From CAVQBP01 sp963848195 (GTDB taxonomy: Bacteria; Bacteroidota; Ignavibacteria; Ignavibacteriales; Ignavibacteriaceae): 64,000 nt of DNA. Shown here one piece after another: positions 25,849 to 34,192 of this stretch; position 1 is the first letter of the stretch; every line of letters starts with the position of its first letter. A program made the translations under genes and the position numbers. Under the pieces are notes generated by a model, which was given only the letters and a program-made list of their open reading frames with translations, did not search any database and had not been told where the DNA came from. The stretch covers positions 186,001-250,000 of the forward strand of contig CAWKCY010000016.1 of the NCBI GenBank assembly GCA_963848195.1, given 5' to 3'.

Positions 25849-27312
25849 TTAGTTAATTTCCTTATCGGATAGAACGGATAATATTTTTCCTATAAATAAA
25901 GCTGTAAGAACACCGATTAAGGTAAACCAAGTCCATGCTACTAACTTCAAGGATATAACAGTAATCATTATAAAAATACCGGCACAAAAACCGGCAAGTG
26001 CATCCTCCTGGCGGGCTTTTTTAATAAAAATCCCAATTAAAAACGCTCCTAATAAACCGCCATAGGTAAAAGAAGCAATACTTAAAGCAATTTCAACAAC
26101 CGAACGAGGTGAAGAGATAAAAAAGAAAGCTGAAAAAGTGAGAAGAGCAGCCCAGATAATGGTGAACATTCTTGAAATCTGCAAATGTTTTTTATCATTA
26201 TCTAATTTTCCGAAAAAGGGGATATACAGATCTATCATAGTTGAGGAAGCAAGAGAGCTAATTGAGCCGGCAAGAGTAGATAAAGCAGCAGCGAATAAAC
26301 CGGCAATAATAATTCCAGTAATACCTGGGGGCAGAGCATTGATAATGAATTTCGGAAAGAGTTCATCCGGTTTAGAAATGCCAATGCTTGCAAGATTCAT
26401 TGTTCCATAATATGCATAAAGTAAAACACCTATAAGAAGGAAGAGGGCGAATTGAATAATCACAATTATACCGCTACCTATAATTGCTTTTTTACTATCT
26501 TTAAGATTTTTAGTTGTTAATAACCTTTGAACGATAAGTTGATCTGTGCCATGAGAAGCCATTGAAAGGAAGGCACCCCCGACAAGACCTCCAATTAAAG
26601 TATACGGCTGTGAAAAAAACCCTGCAATACCATCATTAAAACCAAGATTTATAATTTGTAACTTATTTCCGGCGGAGGCAATATTAACGACATAATTCAA
26701 ACCACCCGGCAGATAATATATTAAATAAATACCGGCGATAAGTGCGCCACCGAGATAAATAAACATTTGAATAACATCCACCCAAATAACCCCTTTAACT
26801 CCGCCAGTATAAGTATAGATAAGAGCAACAGCAGCAATAATTATAATTGCTGCGGTTTGATTTATTCCAAGCATTAAATAAAGAGGGATTGCGGTTGCCG
26901 CTAATCTCACACCATCGGCAGCGGTTCTTGTAAATAAAAAAACTATTGAAGCGAAAGAACGGGTTTTTCCACCAAATCTTGATTCTAAATAGGAATATGC
27001 TGTTTTAAGATTGCCTTTATAATAAGCAGGTAAAAAAAAGACGGCGACAATTATTCTGCCGATAAGGTAGCCAAAAGTAACCTGTAAAAAATTCAGATTA
27101 GTTAAATAAGCAAGACCAGGAATAGAAATGAAAGTCAATGTACTTGTTTCGGCGGCAACTATTGAAAAGCAAACAGCCCACCAGGGTACAGAGTTTGAGC
27201 CTAAAAAATAGTCTTTAATTGATTTTTGCTTTCCTCCAGAGACAATACCGAAGATAGCGATCCCGATAAGATAAGCTGCTATAATGATATAGTCGAGAGT
27301 ATGACCCTTCAA
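25849..27312 (-). CDS. Sodium:solute symporter (SSS family)
   Basis: This 487-residue integral membrane protein has about 13 hydrophobic helices and the SSSF pattern. The start is DYIIIAAYLIGIAIFGIVSGG. Then come KDYFLGSNSVPWWAVCFSIVAAETS, the GVKGVIWVDVIQMFIY loop, and ASHGTDQLIVQRLLTTKNLKDS followed by the sodium-site helix GLFAAALSTLAGSISSLASS. Relatives take up sugars, amino acids, pantothenate or sialic acid with Na+. The substrate is not deducible. It is the last gene of a tight leftward run, with only 9 bp separating it from the STAS gene. Confidence 0.9.
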   Translation of the reverse strand: MKGHTLDYIIIAAYLIGIAIFGIVSGGKQKSIKDYFLGSNSVPWWAVCFSIVAAETSTLTFISIPGLAYLTNLNFLQVTFGYLIGRIIVAVFFLPAYYKGNLKTAYSYLESRFGGKTRSFASIVFLFTRTAADGVRLAATAIPLYLMLGINQTAAIIIIAAVALIYTYTGGVKGVIWVDVIQMFIYLGGALIAGIYLIYYLPGGLNYVVNIASAGNKLQIINLGFNDGIAGFFSQPYTLIGGLVGGAFLSMASHGTDQLIVQRLLTTKNLKDSKKAIIGSGIIVIIQFALFLLIGVLLYAYYGTMNLASIGISKPDELFPKFIINALPPGITGIIIAGLFAAALSTLAGSISSLASSTMIDLYIPFFGKLDNDKKHLQISRMFTIIWAALLTFSAFFFISSPRSVVEIALSIASFTYGGLLGAFLIGIFIKKARQEDALAGFCAGIFIMITVISLKLVAWTWFTLIGVLTALFIGKILSVLSDKEIN

Positions 27313-27321
27313 ATAACTTCT

Positions 27322-27675
27322 CTATTCTTTTTTCAATTCATCGAAAGCTTCGTTTACGGTATCACAAACAGGCAGGACACGATCGAGCTGGGTAATTTTT
27401 ATTAGAGAATAAACTTTTTCAGAAGGAGCGGCGATTCTCATACTGCCTCCAGTAGAGTGCAATATACGATTTGCAACTAGTATAGCACTTAAACCACTGC
27501 TATCGCAAGTTTCAACTTCACTCAAGTCGAGAATAAGTTTTTTATTTTCTTCAACCTTTAAAAGGAGAGTAAATTCGCCTTTGACTAAACCGGAGATATT
27601 AGTATCCAATCTTTTTTCATTTAATTTAAAAATTGTAATACTATCAATTTTTTTTATTTCGAAATTCATTTTCAA
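27322..27675 (-). CDS. STAS domain protein (anti-sigma factor antagonist-like)
   Basis: These 117 residues are a single STAS domain: KKIDSITIFKLNEKRLD, NKKLILDLSEVETCDSSGLSAILVANRI, SMRIAAPSEKVYSLIKITQLDRVLPV. The serine in the CDSSGLS block is the usual site phosphorylated by an anti-sigma kinase. No partner kinase or sigma factor is adjacent. Its ATG overlaps the stop of the upstream gene (ATGA at 27675-27672), so the two are translationally coupled. It could regulate a transporter or a sigma factor, or form part of a stressosome-like pathway; the context does not decide. Confidence 0.88.
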   Translation of the reverse strand: MKMNFEIKKIDSITIFKLNEKRLDTNISGLVKGEFTLLLKVEENKKLILDLSEVETCDSSGLSAILVANRILHSTGGSMRIAAPSEKVYSLIKITQLDRVLPVCDTVNEAFDELKKE

Positions 27676-28208
27676 CCTTGAAAAATTTTAAGGCATTCGA
27701 GAAAATTCTTATAAGAAATTTCAGCTTCCGATTCAGTATCTCTAATCTGGACATTATAATACAAATCTGAATTTGGTTTATCAAAACCTACCTTAATGGG
27801 AACATCAAGTACGGAGGAAATATAGCTATAAAACAAATTTTCTTTTCTATTTAGATCTAAAACAACTTGAAACATCATTCCATTTAGTTTGGAAATAATT
27901 TTGCTTGAAGGCAGCTTTAAAACATTAGCATCTGCGAGAGTATGTTCAACGACCCTGGTTCTGAACCTTAAAGGCATCAGGCTAACTCTGAAATCATATG
28001 TTAAAGCAGAGGCATGCTTTTTATTATCTTCTAAGAAATACAACACCTGGATGGAGTGAGCAAAATCGGCGTCATTCTGAGGCATTAAAATTAAGAAGTT
28101 GAAGGATCTTTTAACAAACTCGGTGAAAGTTTGATTTTTATTCTTTTTGTCTTTTAATTTCCAATCGACAACGGTATGTGCTATTTTGTCTTTAATTAAA
28201 TCAAGCAT
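27672..28208 (-). CDS. Conserved Rossmann-like protein of unknown function (DUF6913-like)
   Basis: This 178-residue cytosolic protein has no motif I can assign with certainty. The alternation of strands and helices (FNFLILMPQNDADFAHSIQV, ASALTYDFRVS, FQVVLDLNRKENLFYSYISS, PIKVGFDKPNSDLYYNVQI) resembles small Bacteroidota DUF6913 proteins and, more distantly, a half of a GT9 heptosyltransferase. It starts 3 bp after ligA and overlaps the STAS gene by 4 nt, so the three are tightly coupled. The high share of charged residues and absence of a signal suggest a cytoplasmic role. Function unknown. Confidence 0.65.
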   Translation of the reverse strand: MLDLIKDKIAHTVVDWKLKDKKNKNQTFTEFVKRSFNFLILMPQNDADFAHSIQVLYFLEDNKKHASALTYDFRVSLMPLRFRTRVVEHTLADANVLKLPSSKIISKLNGMMFQVVLDLNRKENLFYSYISSVLDVPIKVGFDKPNSDLYYNVQIRDTESEAEISYKNFLECLKIFQG

Positions 28209-28211
28209 AAT

Positions 28212-30230
28212 TTACTCAAATTCATTTAGCAATTTAATAAATTCTTTTTCATTAATCGTTTTTACGCCTAAACTTTCTGCTTTTTTAAGTTTTGAGCCCG
28301 GATTTTCGCCAACTAAAACAAAATCTGTATTTTTACTAATACTAGAAGTAACCTTTCCGCCCAGATAAGAGATTTTTTCAGATGCATGCTCACGAGAAAA
28401 CTCCGATAAAGAACCGGTTAGTACAAAAGTTTTACCTGAAAGAGGAGTATTTTTTTTAATTTTAATTGTGCCGGAAAACTGCAAACCGTTTTTCTTTAAC
28501 CGTTCAATTATATGAATATTATTTTTATTAGAAAAGAATTTTTTTACACTTCTGCTAATACTTGGACCTATTTCATGCACAGAGGAGATTTCTTCTTCGG
28601 ATGCCTTTATCAAAGTATCAATATCAGAAAAATGATTAGCTAATTTTTTTGCAGCACCAGCCCCGACATATCTAATACCAAGGGCAAACAAGACTCTATC
28701 AAAAGGCTGCTTTTTACTTTTTTCAATAGAGTTTAACAAATTATCTACACTTTTGGGACCTAATCTTTCAATATTTATTAATTCATCACGTTTTTCTTTT
28801 AAATCATAGATATCGGCATAAGTCTTTATAAAGCCTTTTTCAACAAAAAGATTTATTAATGCCTCACCCAACCCTTCAATATCCATAGCGCCGCGATAAG
28901 CAAAATGTTCAATTCTTCCTTTTACCTGAGCCGGGCATTCAGAATTTTCACAATAATAGGCGACCTCTTCTTCGGGTTTAAATAAAGAAGAGCCGCAAAC
29001 GGGGCAAAATTCAGGAGGTTTCGGAGATTTGCTCTTTTTATTTCTTTCACTTAAAATAACAGAAACAACTTTGGGTATTACATCACCACCTTTTTCAATT
29101 ATGACCTTATCATTCTCCCGAATATCTTTTCTTTTTATTTCATCAAAATTATGTAGAGTTGCCCTGCTAATAGTAGAACCAGATAAAAAGACAGGGTCTA
29201 AATCAGCTACAGGAGTAATAGTGCCTATTCTACCAACCTGCCATATTATTTTATTTATTCGAGTAAAAGCCTGCCGGGCTTTAAATTTATAAGCTACGGC
29301 CCAACGGGGAGATTTTGCAATATTGCCAAGAATCCTTTGATGCACAAGAGAATTAACTTTTATCACCGCACCATCAATTTCATAACCCAAAGATTCTCTT
29401 TTTTCTTCTAATTTATGGCATACTTCCAAAGCTTCGTTTATGCCGGGACACAATTTTACTTCAGTGTTAACTCTAAAACCAAGTTTTTTTAATATTTGAA
29501 GATTTTCATGCTGCGAGACAAGATTATCTTCAGGAGAAATTAAAGTATAAACAAAAATATTTAAGGGACGTTTAGCAACTATTTTAGGGTCCTGCATTTT
29601 CAAAGTACCTGCAGCAGAATTTCTTGGGTTAGCAAAAAGCTTTTCACCTTTAGCTTCCCTTTCTTTATTGAGATTCAAAAAATCTTCAATATTCATAAAA
29701 ATTTCACCGCGAACTTCAATATCATTTAGGGAGAAAGGGATAGAGCTAAGTTTTTTAAATTTAAGAGGTACAGCCTTAATAGTCTTAACATTAGTAGTGA
29801 CTTCCTCACCGACAAATCCATCGCCTCTAGTAGCGGCAGTATGTAAATAACCATTTAAATAATGGAGACTAACCGAAGCACCGTCAATTTTTAATTCAAC
29901 CACATATTCAATTTTCTCATTTTCAGGCAGAGCTTCTCTAACACGTCTATCAAAATCAAAGAGTTCTTCTTCGTTATACGTATTAGCCAAACTGAGCATA
30001 GGTATTTTATGTTCAACGGGGTTAAAAACTTTTGTTAAGTCTTTGCCGACACGCTGAGTAGGAGAATCGGGAGTAATGAAGTGCGGATTTTCATTTTCAA
30101 GTCTTTCAAGTTCTTTAATCAGCTTATCATATTCCTCATCACTAATAGAAGGTTCTGCCAGGATATAATATTTGTAATCATATTCCCTAATTTTGTCACG
30201 AAGATTTTCAATTTTTTTTTCAATATCCAT
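28212..30230 (-). CDS. ligA: NAD-dependent DNA ligase
   Basis: The enzyme seals nicks using NAD+ in replication and repair. The 672 residues follow the LigA order. The Ia and adenylation domain carry the catalytic lysine K114 in VVELKIDGASVSL. The OB-fold, a four-cysteine zinc finger (CPVCG...CENSECPAQ) and helix-hairpin-helix repeats come next. A C-terminal BRCT domain has LSGKTFVLTGSLSEFSREHASE. The length is normal. It is embedded in a leftward operon between the RodZ-like gene (11 bp upstream) and the Rossmann-like gene (3 bp downstream). Confidence 0.98.
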   Translation of the reverse strand: MDIEKKIENLRDKIREYDYKYYILAEPSISDEEYDKLIKELERLENENPHFITPDSPTQRVGKDLTKVFNPVEHKIPMLSLANTYNEEELFDFDRRVREALPENEKIEYVVELKIDGASVSLHYLNGYLHTAATRGDGFVGEEVTTNVKTIKAVPLKFKKLSSIPFSLNDIEVRGEIFMNIEDFLNLNKEREAKGEKLFANPRNSAAGTLKMQDPKIVAKRPLNIFVYTLISPEDNLVSQHENLQILKKLGFRVNTEVKLCPGINEALEVCHKLEEKRESLGYEIDGAVIKVNSLVHQRILGNIAKSPRWAVAYKFKARQAFTRINKIIWQVGRIGTITPVADLDPVFLSGSTISRATLHNFDEIKRKDIRENDKVIIEKGGDVIPKVVSVILSERNKKSKSPKPPEFCPVCGSSLFKPEEEVAYYCENSECPAQVKGRIEHFAYRGAMDIEGLGEALINLFVEKGFIKTYADIYDLKEKRDELINIERLGPKSVDNLLNSIEKSKKQPFDRVLFALGIRYVGAGAAKKLANHFSDIDTLIKASEEEISSVHEIGPSISRSVKKFFSNKNNIHIIERLKKNGLQFSGTIKIKKNTPLSGKTFVLTGSLSEFSREHASEKISYLGGKVTSSISKNTDFVLVGENPGSKLKKAESLGVKTINEKEFIKLLNEFE

Positions 30231-30241
30231 AGAACGAGCCT

Positions 30242-31105
30242 TTACAGTGAAGGTGGATTAGTTAAATATTCAAGACCGTTTTTATTAATTAACACATATT
30301 TAATTTTACCTTTTTTACCTTCAAAATTCAGGGATTTTTTATTGAGATTCAGTATAATACCTCCGGAGTTTCCGAAAGTGATTTTATAGTTATTTTCAGC
30401 GGCAACATTTTTTTGAGAATGTGGAAATAAGATAAAATCATCAACTTTTTTATCATCTACAATGATTTTGATCCAGGAAGTATCGTTTGAAACTATGGTT
30501 AAACTCAAGCTATCAGACATATTAGATTCATTGGCAGTAGAATCTGCCTTCTCATTTTGAATATACCTTTGTTTATTTTCTTTAATTACTTCATCGAGAG
30601 GTTTTTCGGGAACAATAATTTCGTGAGACTGCCGCAGGAAAAAGAAATAAATAATTGCAAAAAGGGCTATAATACTAACCAGTACACTACTCAGGACAAT
30701 TTTTTTATTGCTATTTGGAAGATCCGCAGGATTAGCGAAAGGAGATTTGACTGCATTATAAACAGGAGGAGGAGGAGCATCAGAGTGGACTTCATTTTTT
30801 TCTTCTTTTGCCAATTCAATTGGTTTTTTCGTATAATTCCTTTGAGTATCTTCATCCTCATAAGGGAGACCTTTTTTGGCTGCTTCATATTTTTTAATAA
30901 TAATATTTTCATCCAGATCAACGGCTTTAGCATATTGTTTGGTGAAGGCTTTAACGTATACTTCCGGCAAAAAAGAAAAGTCGCCAAATTCCATTGCTTC
31001 AATAAATTTTAAATCAATCCGAGTTATGGAAGAAAGCTGCTGAATAGTTAATTTATTTTTTTCTCTAGCTTTTTTTAGCTCTTCTGCCAAATTATCAAAC
31101 ATCAT
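30242..31105 (-). CDS. RodZ-like helix-turn-helix membrane protein
   Basis: These 287 residues have an N-terminal cytoplasmic HTH_25 domain (ELKKAREKNKLTIQQLSSIT, RIDLKFIEAMEFGDFSFLPE). An acidic linker leads to one transmembrane segment near residue 140 (IVLSSVLVSIIALFAIIYFF). The C-terminal DUF4115-like beta domain has DTSWIKIIVDDKKVDDFILF and FGNSGGIILNLNKKSL. RodZ links MreB filaments to the cell-wall elongation machinery, and the domain order matches. No mre or rod genes are adjacent. It sits between rsmB and ligA. Two ATGs open the frame at 31105 and 31102; I kept the first. Confidence 0.87.
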   Translation of the reverse strand: MMFDNLAEELKKAREKNKLTIQQLSSITRIDLKFIEAMEFGDFSFLPEVYVKAFTKQYAKAVDLDENIIIKKYEAAKKGLPYEDEDTQRNYTKKPIELAKEEKNEVHSDAPPPPVYNAVKSPFANPADLPNSNKKIVLSSVLVSIIALFAIIYFFFLRQSHEIIVPEKPLDEVIKENKQRYIQNEKADSTANESNMSDSLSLTIVSNDTSWIKIIVDDKKVDDFILFPHSQKNVAAENNYKITFGNSGGIILNLNKKSLNFEGKKGKIKYVLINKNGLEYLTNPPSL

Positions 31106-31138
31106 AAAGTTCTATCTTTAATATATGAATTCTAGTAT

Positions 31139-32518
31139 TTACTTTATTTTAATTAATTTAGCAGCAAAGGCACCATCCATATGATGGATATGCGGTAAGG
31201 TCTGGATACATCCATTTTCATCAATTAGTTCCTGCGGGAAACTTTGGCCGGCATTAATCAGTTGAAAGTTTTCATTCTCTGCTAAAAATTTTTTAATAAT
31301 ATCAAAATTCTCTTCCGGCTCAATGGAGCAAGTTGAATATACAAGAGTCCCATTTACTTTTACTAAGCGGGAAGCTTTTTCCAAATACTTATACTGCATA
31401 TCATTCATTGATTTAATATCAAGAAGATCCTTTTTCCATTTTATATCAGGTTTTTTTGAAATGGTTCCCGAGCCGGAGCAAGGAACATCAGCCAGCACTC
31501 TATCAAAGAGTGCGGAATTAAATTCCATCGCATCATTAGTTATTGTTCTAATTGATTTAAATCCCAAACGAGTAATATTTTTTTCGACTAATTTTAGTCT
31601 GCCTTCATATTTATCTACGGCAACAATTTCACCACGGTCATTCATAAGGCTGGCGATATAGACTGATTTTCCACCGGGAGCTGAAAACAAATCGAGTACA
31701 CGCATACCGGGTTCGGGGGCTAAAAGCCTACATGCCAAGCCAGCGCTTTCATCTTGAATATTAAAATAACCTTTTTGATAAAATTCCCATGCAGTAATAT
31801 TTGTAAGGTTCATTAGTTTAAAAAATTCTGGTAAATACTTTCCGGGTAAATACTTTAGATTAACAGAATCTAAAAGGGATTTAAATTCTTCAGGGTTTAC
31901 TTTTATCGTATTTACTTTTAAAGTCAAGAAAGGTTTTTCATTATTTGCAAGGAGTAATTTTTCAGTTTCTTCTCTACCGAATCTATTCAAATATCTTTTT
32001 ACCATCCAGGAGGGGTGAGAATAAAAAGCGCTTAAATAACCGGGGAGGTCTTCATTAGGATCCGGATATCTAATACCATTTTTGTTTCTAATAATATTTC
32101 TAAGAATAGCATTAGTAAGATCGGCGGGTTTTTGTCCTTGAAGTTTTTTAACAAATTCAACAGCTTCATTGACTGCAGCAAAATCGGGGACTCTATCTAA
32201 AAATAGGATTTGATAAAGAGCGACCCGTAAGCCGTTTTTTAGATTTGGGATTGCTTTTGAGAACTGACCTTTATAAAAGCCATTTAGAACCCAATCGAGT
32301 CTTCCCATCCATCTAACGACGCCATGAACAATTTCATAAAGCAGAGCTTTATCAGCGCTAATTAGTTCCGCATTACGCATTTCATTATCTAATAATTTCT
32401 CTAAATAAGCATCGGTTCTTTCGACCCTATTAAGAATTTTTACTGCGAGACCTCTAACACCATCGTATAAATCCGTGACGGTATGCTCTTCCAGCTTATT
32501 TTCTTCAATATTTTCCAT
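31139..32518 (-). CDS. rsmB: 16S rRNA (cytosine-967-C5)-methyltransferase
   Basis: RsmB methylates C967 of 16S rRNA from S-adenosylmethionine. The 459 residues begin with a NusB-like RNA-binding domain (VRGLAVKILNRVERTDAYLE to about 150) and a ferredoxin-like linker. The Rossmann methyltransferase domain then has GMRVLDLFSAPGGKSVYIAS, the catalytic-site pair VPCSGSGT, and STCSIEPEEN with the second cysteine. The length and domain order are normal for the Sun/RsmB family. It begins 3 bp after a 27-codon ORF and continues into the rodZ-like gene. Confidence 0.94.
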   Translation of the reverse strand: MENIEENKLEEHTVTDLYDGVRGLAVKILNRVERTDAYLEKLLDNEMRNAELISADKALLYEIVHGVVRWMGRLDWVLNGFYKGQFSKAIPNLKNGLRVALYQILFLDRVPDFAAVNEAVEFVKKLQGQKPADLTNAILRNIIRNKNGIRYPDPNEDLPGYLSAFYSHPSWMVKRYLNRFGREETEKLLLANNEKPFLTLKVNTIKVNPEEFKSLLDSVNLKYLPGKYLPEFFKLMNLTNITAWEFYQKGYFNIQDESAGLACRLLAPEPGMRVLDLFSAPGGKSVYIASLMNDRGEIVAVDKYEGRLKLVEKNITRLGFKSIRTITNDAMEFNSALFDRVLADVPCSGSGTISKKPDIKWKKDLLDIKSMNDMQYKYLEKASRLVKVNGTLVYSTCSIEPEENFDIIKKFLAENENFQLINAGQSFPQELIDENGCIQTLPHIHHMDGAFAAKLIKIK

Positions 32519-32521
32519 AAA

Positions 32522-32605
32522 TTAATTTAAATATCCTTTTTCAATACGTTCATTTTTAGTTAAATCAAAAATTTTCCGAAACAAAATTTCTTCAGATGCA
32601 TTCAT
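32522..32605 (-). CDS. Possible 27-residue peptide, translationally coupled
   Basis: The gap between the pseudo-GlmU gene and rsmB is filled almost exactly by a small reading frame: MNASEEILFRKIFDL, then TKNERIEKGYLN. Its ATG overlaps the upstream stop (ATGA at 32605-32602), and its TAA ends 3 bp before the rsmB ATG. The peptide would be helical, charged and cytoplasmic. The near-perfect fit suggests it is translated, at least to couple the neighbouring genes. A spurious frame in 83 bp is also possible. Confidence 0.35.
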   Translation of the reverse strand: MNASEEILFRKIFDLTKNERIEKGYLN

Positions 32606-33768
32606 TTCTTTATTTCTTCTTTTAAAACCTTTTTGGCTGTCTCGATACTTTTCTCAACATCATAAGAAACCATAGAATCACTGCCGCCCCATGAAAAGGA
32701 GGGGATATATTTTTCAGGGAACCCTGCTCCGAATATATTACAAGAAAAGCCCACGGTAGTGGCAGTATTAAACATGGTATTTATAGCCGTTTTAGAATGG
32801 TCTCCCATAATAATACCAAGGAACTGGACATTTGTATTGACCTCTTTTCCATTGACAAATGCCTTAACACTGCCATAGTTATTTTTTAAATCCGAACAAT
32901 TGGTATCCGCACCTATATTTACCCAGCTCCCAACATAGGCGTGTCCAATAAATCCCGAATGCTGTTTATTTGAAAAGGGGAGAAAGAGAGTATCTTCAAC
33001 TTCACCACCGACCTTACATGTTTCTCCGATACTAACATTTTCATAAATTGTTGCTCCACTTTTAATCAGTGAATTGGCACCAATAAAAACCGGACCTTCG
33101 ATAACGGCATTAGGAAATACTTTGACATTCCTACCGATATATATAGGACCTTTAGAAGCATCAAGAACAACACCGGGTTTAACTTCAGTATCTTCGGCTA
33201 TATAAACATTATCTTTCTCGACTAAATGAACTCCGTCATAAATTTTACCTTTTAAATTATTTTTAACGTCAAATTTGCAATCATTAATTAATTCTTTCCC
33301 ATTATTATATATTAAATCCCAAATATAATTGATGACGGGGATTTCAATTGTTTCTACCTGTAAGGAATCAAAATCGTCAATAGTTAAGAGGTTTGTTAAT
33401 TTGTGTTTAATATTTCCAAGATTCTTCCCAGACATTCTGGCAGCGATTATCATATTACCGCTTTTGTAAAGCTTATTCTCCCCTTTCAAAGGAATAATAT
33501 CCAGTAAATTTTGCGGTGCCAGTATTCTTCCATTTATAAATAAGCATTCAGTATCATTTATTTGATTAATAGTGATTTCAGGATTTCTACTTTTAACAAA
33601 ATTTTCCAGATATTGTCTGCAATGCAAAGCATACATAGTATCCGGATAGGCATTAAGAATTTTATCGCGCAGAGTATTCATTCCGCAGCAAAGATCAAAT
33701 ACAGGGCGGTACAAAGTTAATGGTTCAAGTAACCTGCAGTTAGTATCTTCAAAAAGACAAAGCTGCAT
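32602..33768 (-). CDS. GlmU-like putative sugar nucleotidyltransferase with left-handed beta-helix
   Basis: These 388 residues have an N-terminal NTP_transf_4-type domain (LCLFEDTNCRLLEPLTLYRP, GMNTLRDKI) that lacks the GxGTRM loop of true GlmU. A hexapeptide-repeat beta-helix follows (VYIAEDTEVKPGVVLDASKG, IYIGRNVKVFPNAVIEGPVF, FIGHAYVGSWVNIGADTNCS) with FLGIIMGDHSKTAINTMFNT. This protein type is common in Bacteroidota and thought to act on sugar-1-phosphates or their acylation; activity is unproven. It is the first gene of the long leftward run, and an 11-bp array lies 137-202 bp upstream of its start. The Met at 33768 opens MQLCLFED, matching relatives. Confidence 0.82.
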   Translation of the reverse strand: MQLCLFEDTNCRLLEPLTLYRPVFDLCCGMNTLRDKILNAYPDTMYALHCRQYLENFVKSRNPEITINQINDTECLFINGRILAPQNLLDIIPLKGENKLYKSGNMIIAARMSGKNLGNIKHKLTNLLTIDDFDSLQVETIEIPVINYIWDLIYNNGKELINDCKFDVKNNLKGKIYDGVHLVEKDNVYIAEDTEVKPGVVLDASKGPIYIGRNVKVFPNAVIEGPVFIGANSLIKSGATIYENVSIGETCKVGGEVEDTLFLPFSNKQHSGFIGHAYVGSWVNIGADTNCSDLKNNYGSVKAFVNGKEVNTNVQFLGIIMGDHSKTAINTMFNTATTVGFSCNIFGAGFPEKYIPSFSWGGSDSMVSYDVEKSIETAKKVLKEEIKK

Positions 33769-33904
33769 AATAATCCTTATTTATAATTGAAATTACAATT
33801 TAATATTTTTTGAGGTAAGAATCTTGGGGGATTTTTATGAATTATATAGAAGAATCTGGATAAATAAAAAAGGGAACGACTTACTATGAATTCATGGAAT
33901 AACG

Positions 33905-33970
33905 GCGTATCTGAAGCGTATCTGAAGCGTATGTGGAGCGTATGTGGAGTGTATCTGAAGCGTATGTGGG
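33905..33970. repeat. 11-bp tandem array, six units
   Basis: There are six exact-length units: GCGTATCTGAA (33905-33915, 33916-33926), GCGTATGTGGA (33927-33937, 33938-33948), GTGTATCTGAA (33949-33959) and GCGTATGTGGG (33960-33970). Alternation at positions 7 and 9-10 shows two subtypes. The array shares the AAGCGTAT core with the complement of the seven-unit array at 7233-7309. Confidence 0.9.
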
Positions 33971-34108
33971 ATTTATATGACTACCAGATATTCAAATAAT
34001 AATATACCCCTTATCCCATTTATAGGATAGGACATTATGTCTTAAAACAAAAAAGCCTGGCTCTATTTCCGGAGAGTGCTAACTGAAGCTCATCGTATTA
34101 ATGCTTTT

Positions 34109-34172
34109 GCGAAACGGAGTTTCGCGTTACAATTAAAGAAATACATCTAACGAAACGGAGTTTCGCGTTACA
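34109..34172. repeat. Two palindromic repeats (GCGAAAC family)
   Basis: Two GCGAAAC/ACGAAAC-GGA-GTTTCGC copies, both followed by GTTACA/GTTAC, lie at 34109-34130 and 34149-34172. They are directly downstream (in transcript sense) of the propeller gene stop, where they could end its mRNA. Confidence 0.85.
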
Positions 34173-34192
34173 TGGGTAAAGCGGGGCAGGTA

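Larger units (their letters stand above)
33769..34192. other. Intergenic region rich in repeats
   Basis: This 424-bp gap holds the promoter side of the pseudo-GlmU operon, an 11-bp array (33905-33970), two palindromic repeats (34109-34130, 34149-34172) and a GCGGGGCAGGTACTAAGG fragment (34180-34197). The last of these runs into the 3' end of the propeller gene. I see no convincing promoter consensus and no gene. Confidence 0.5.
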
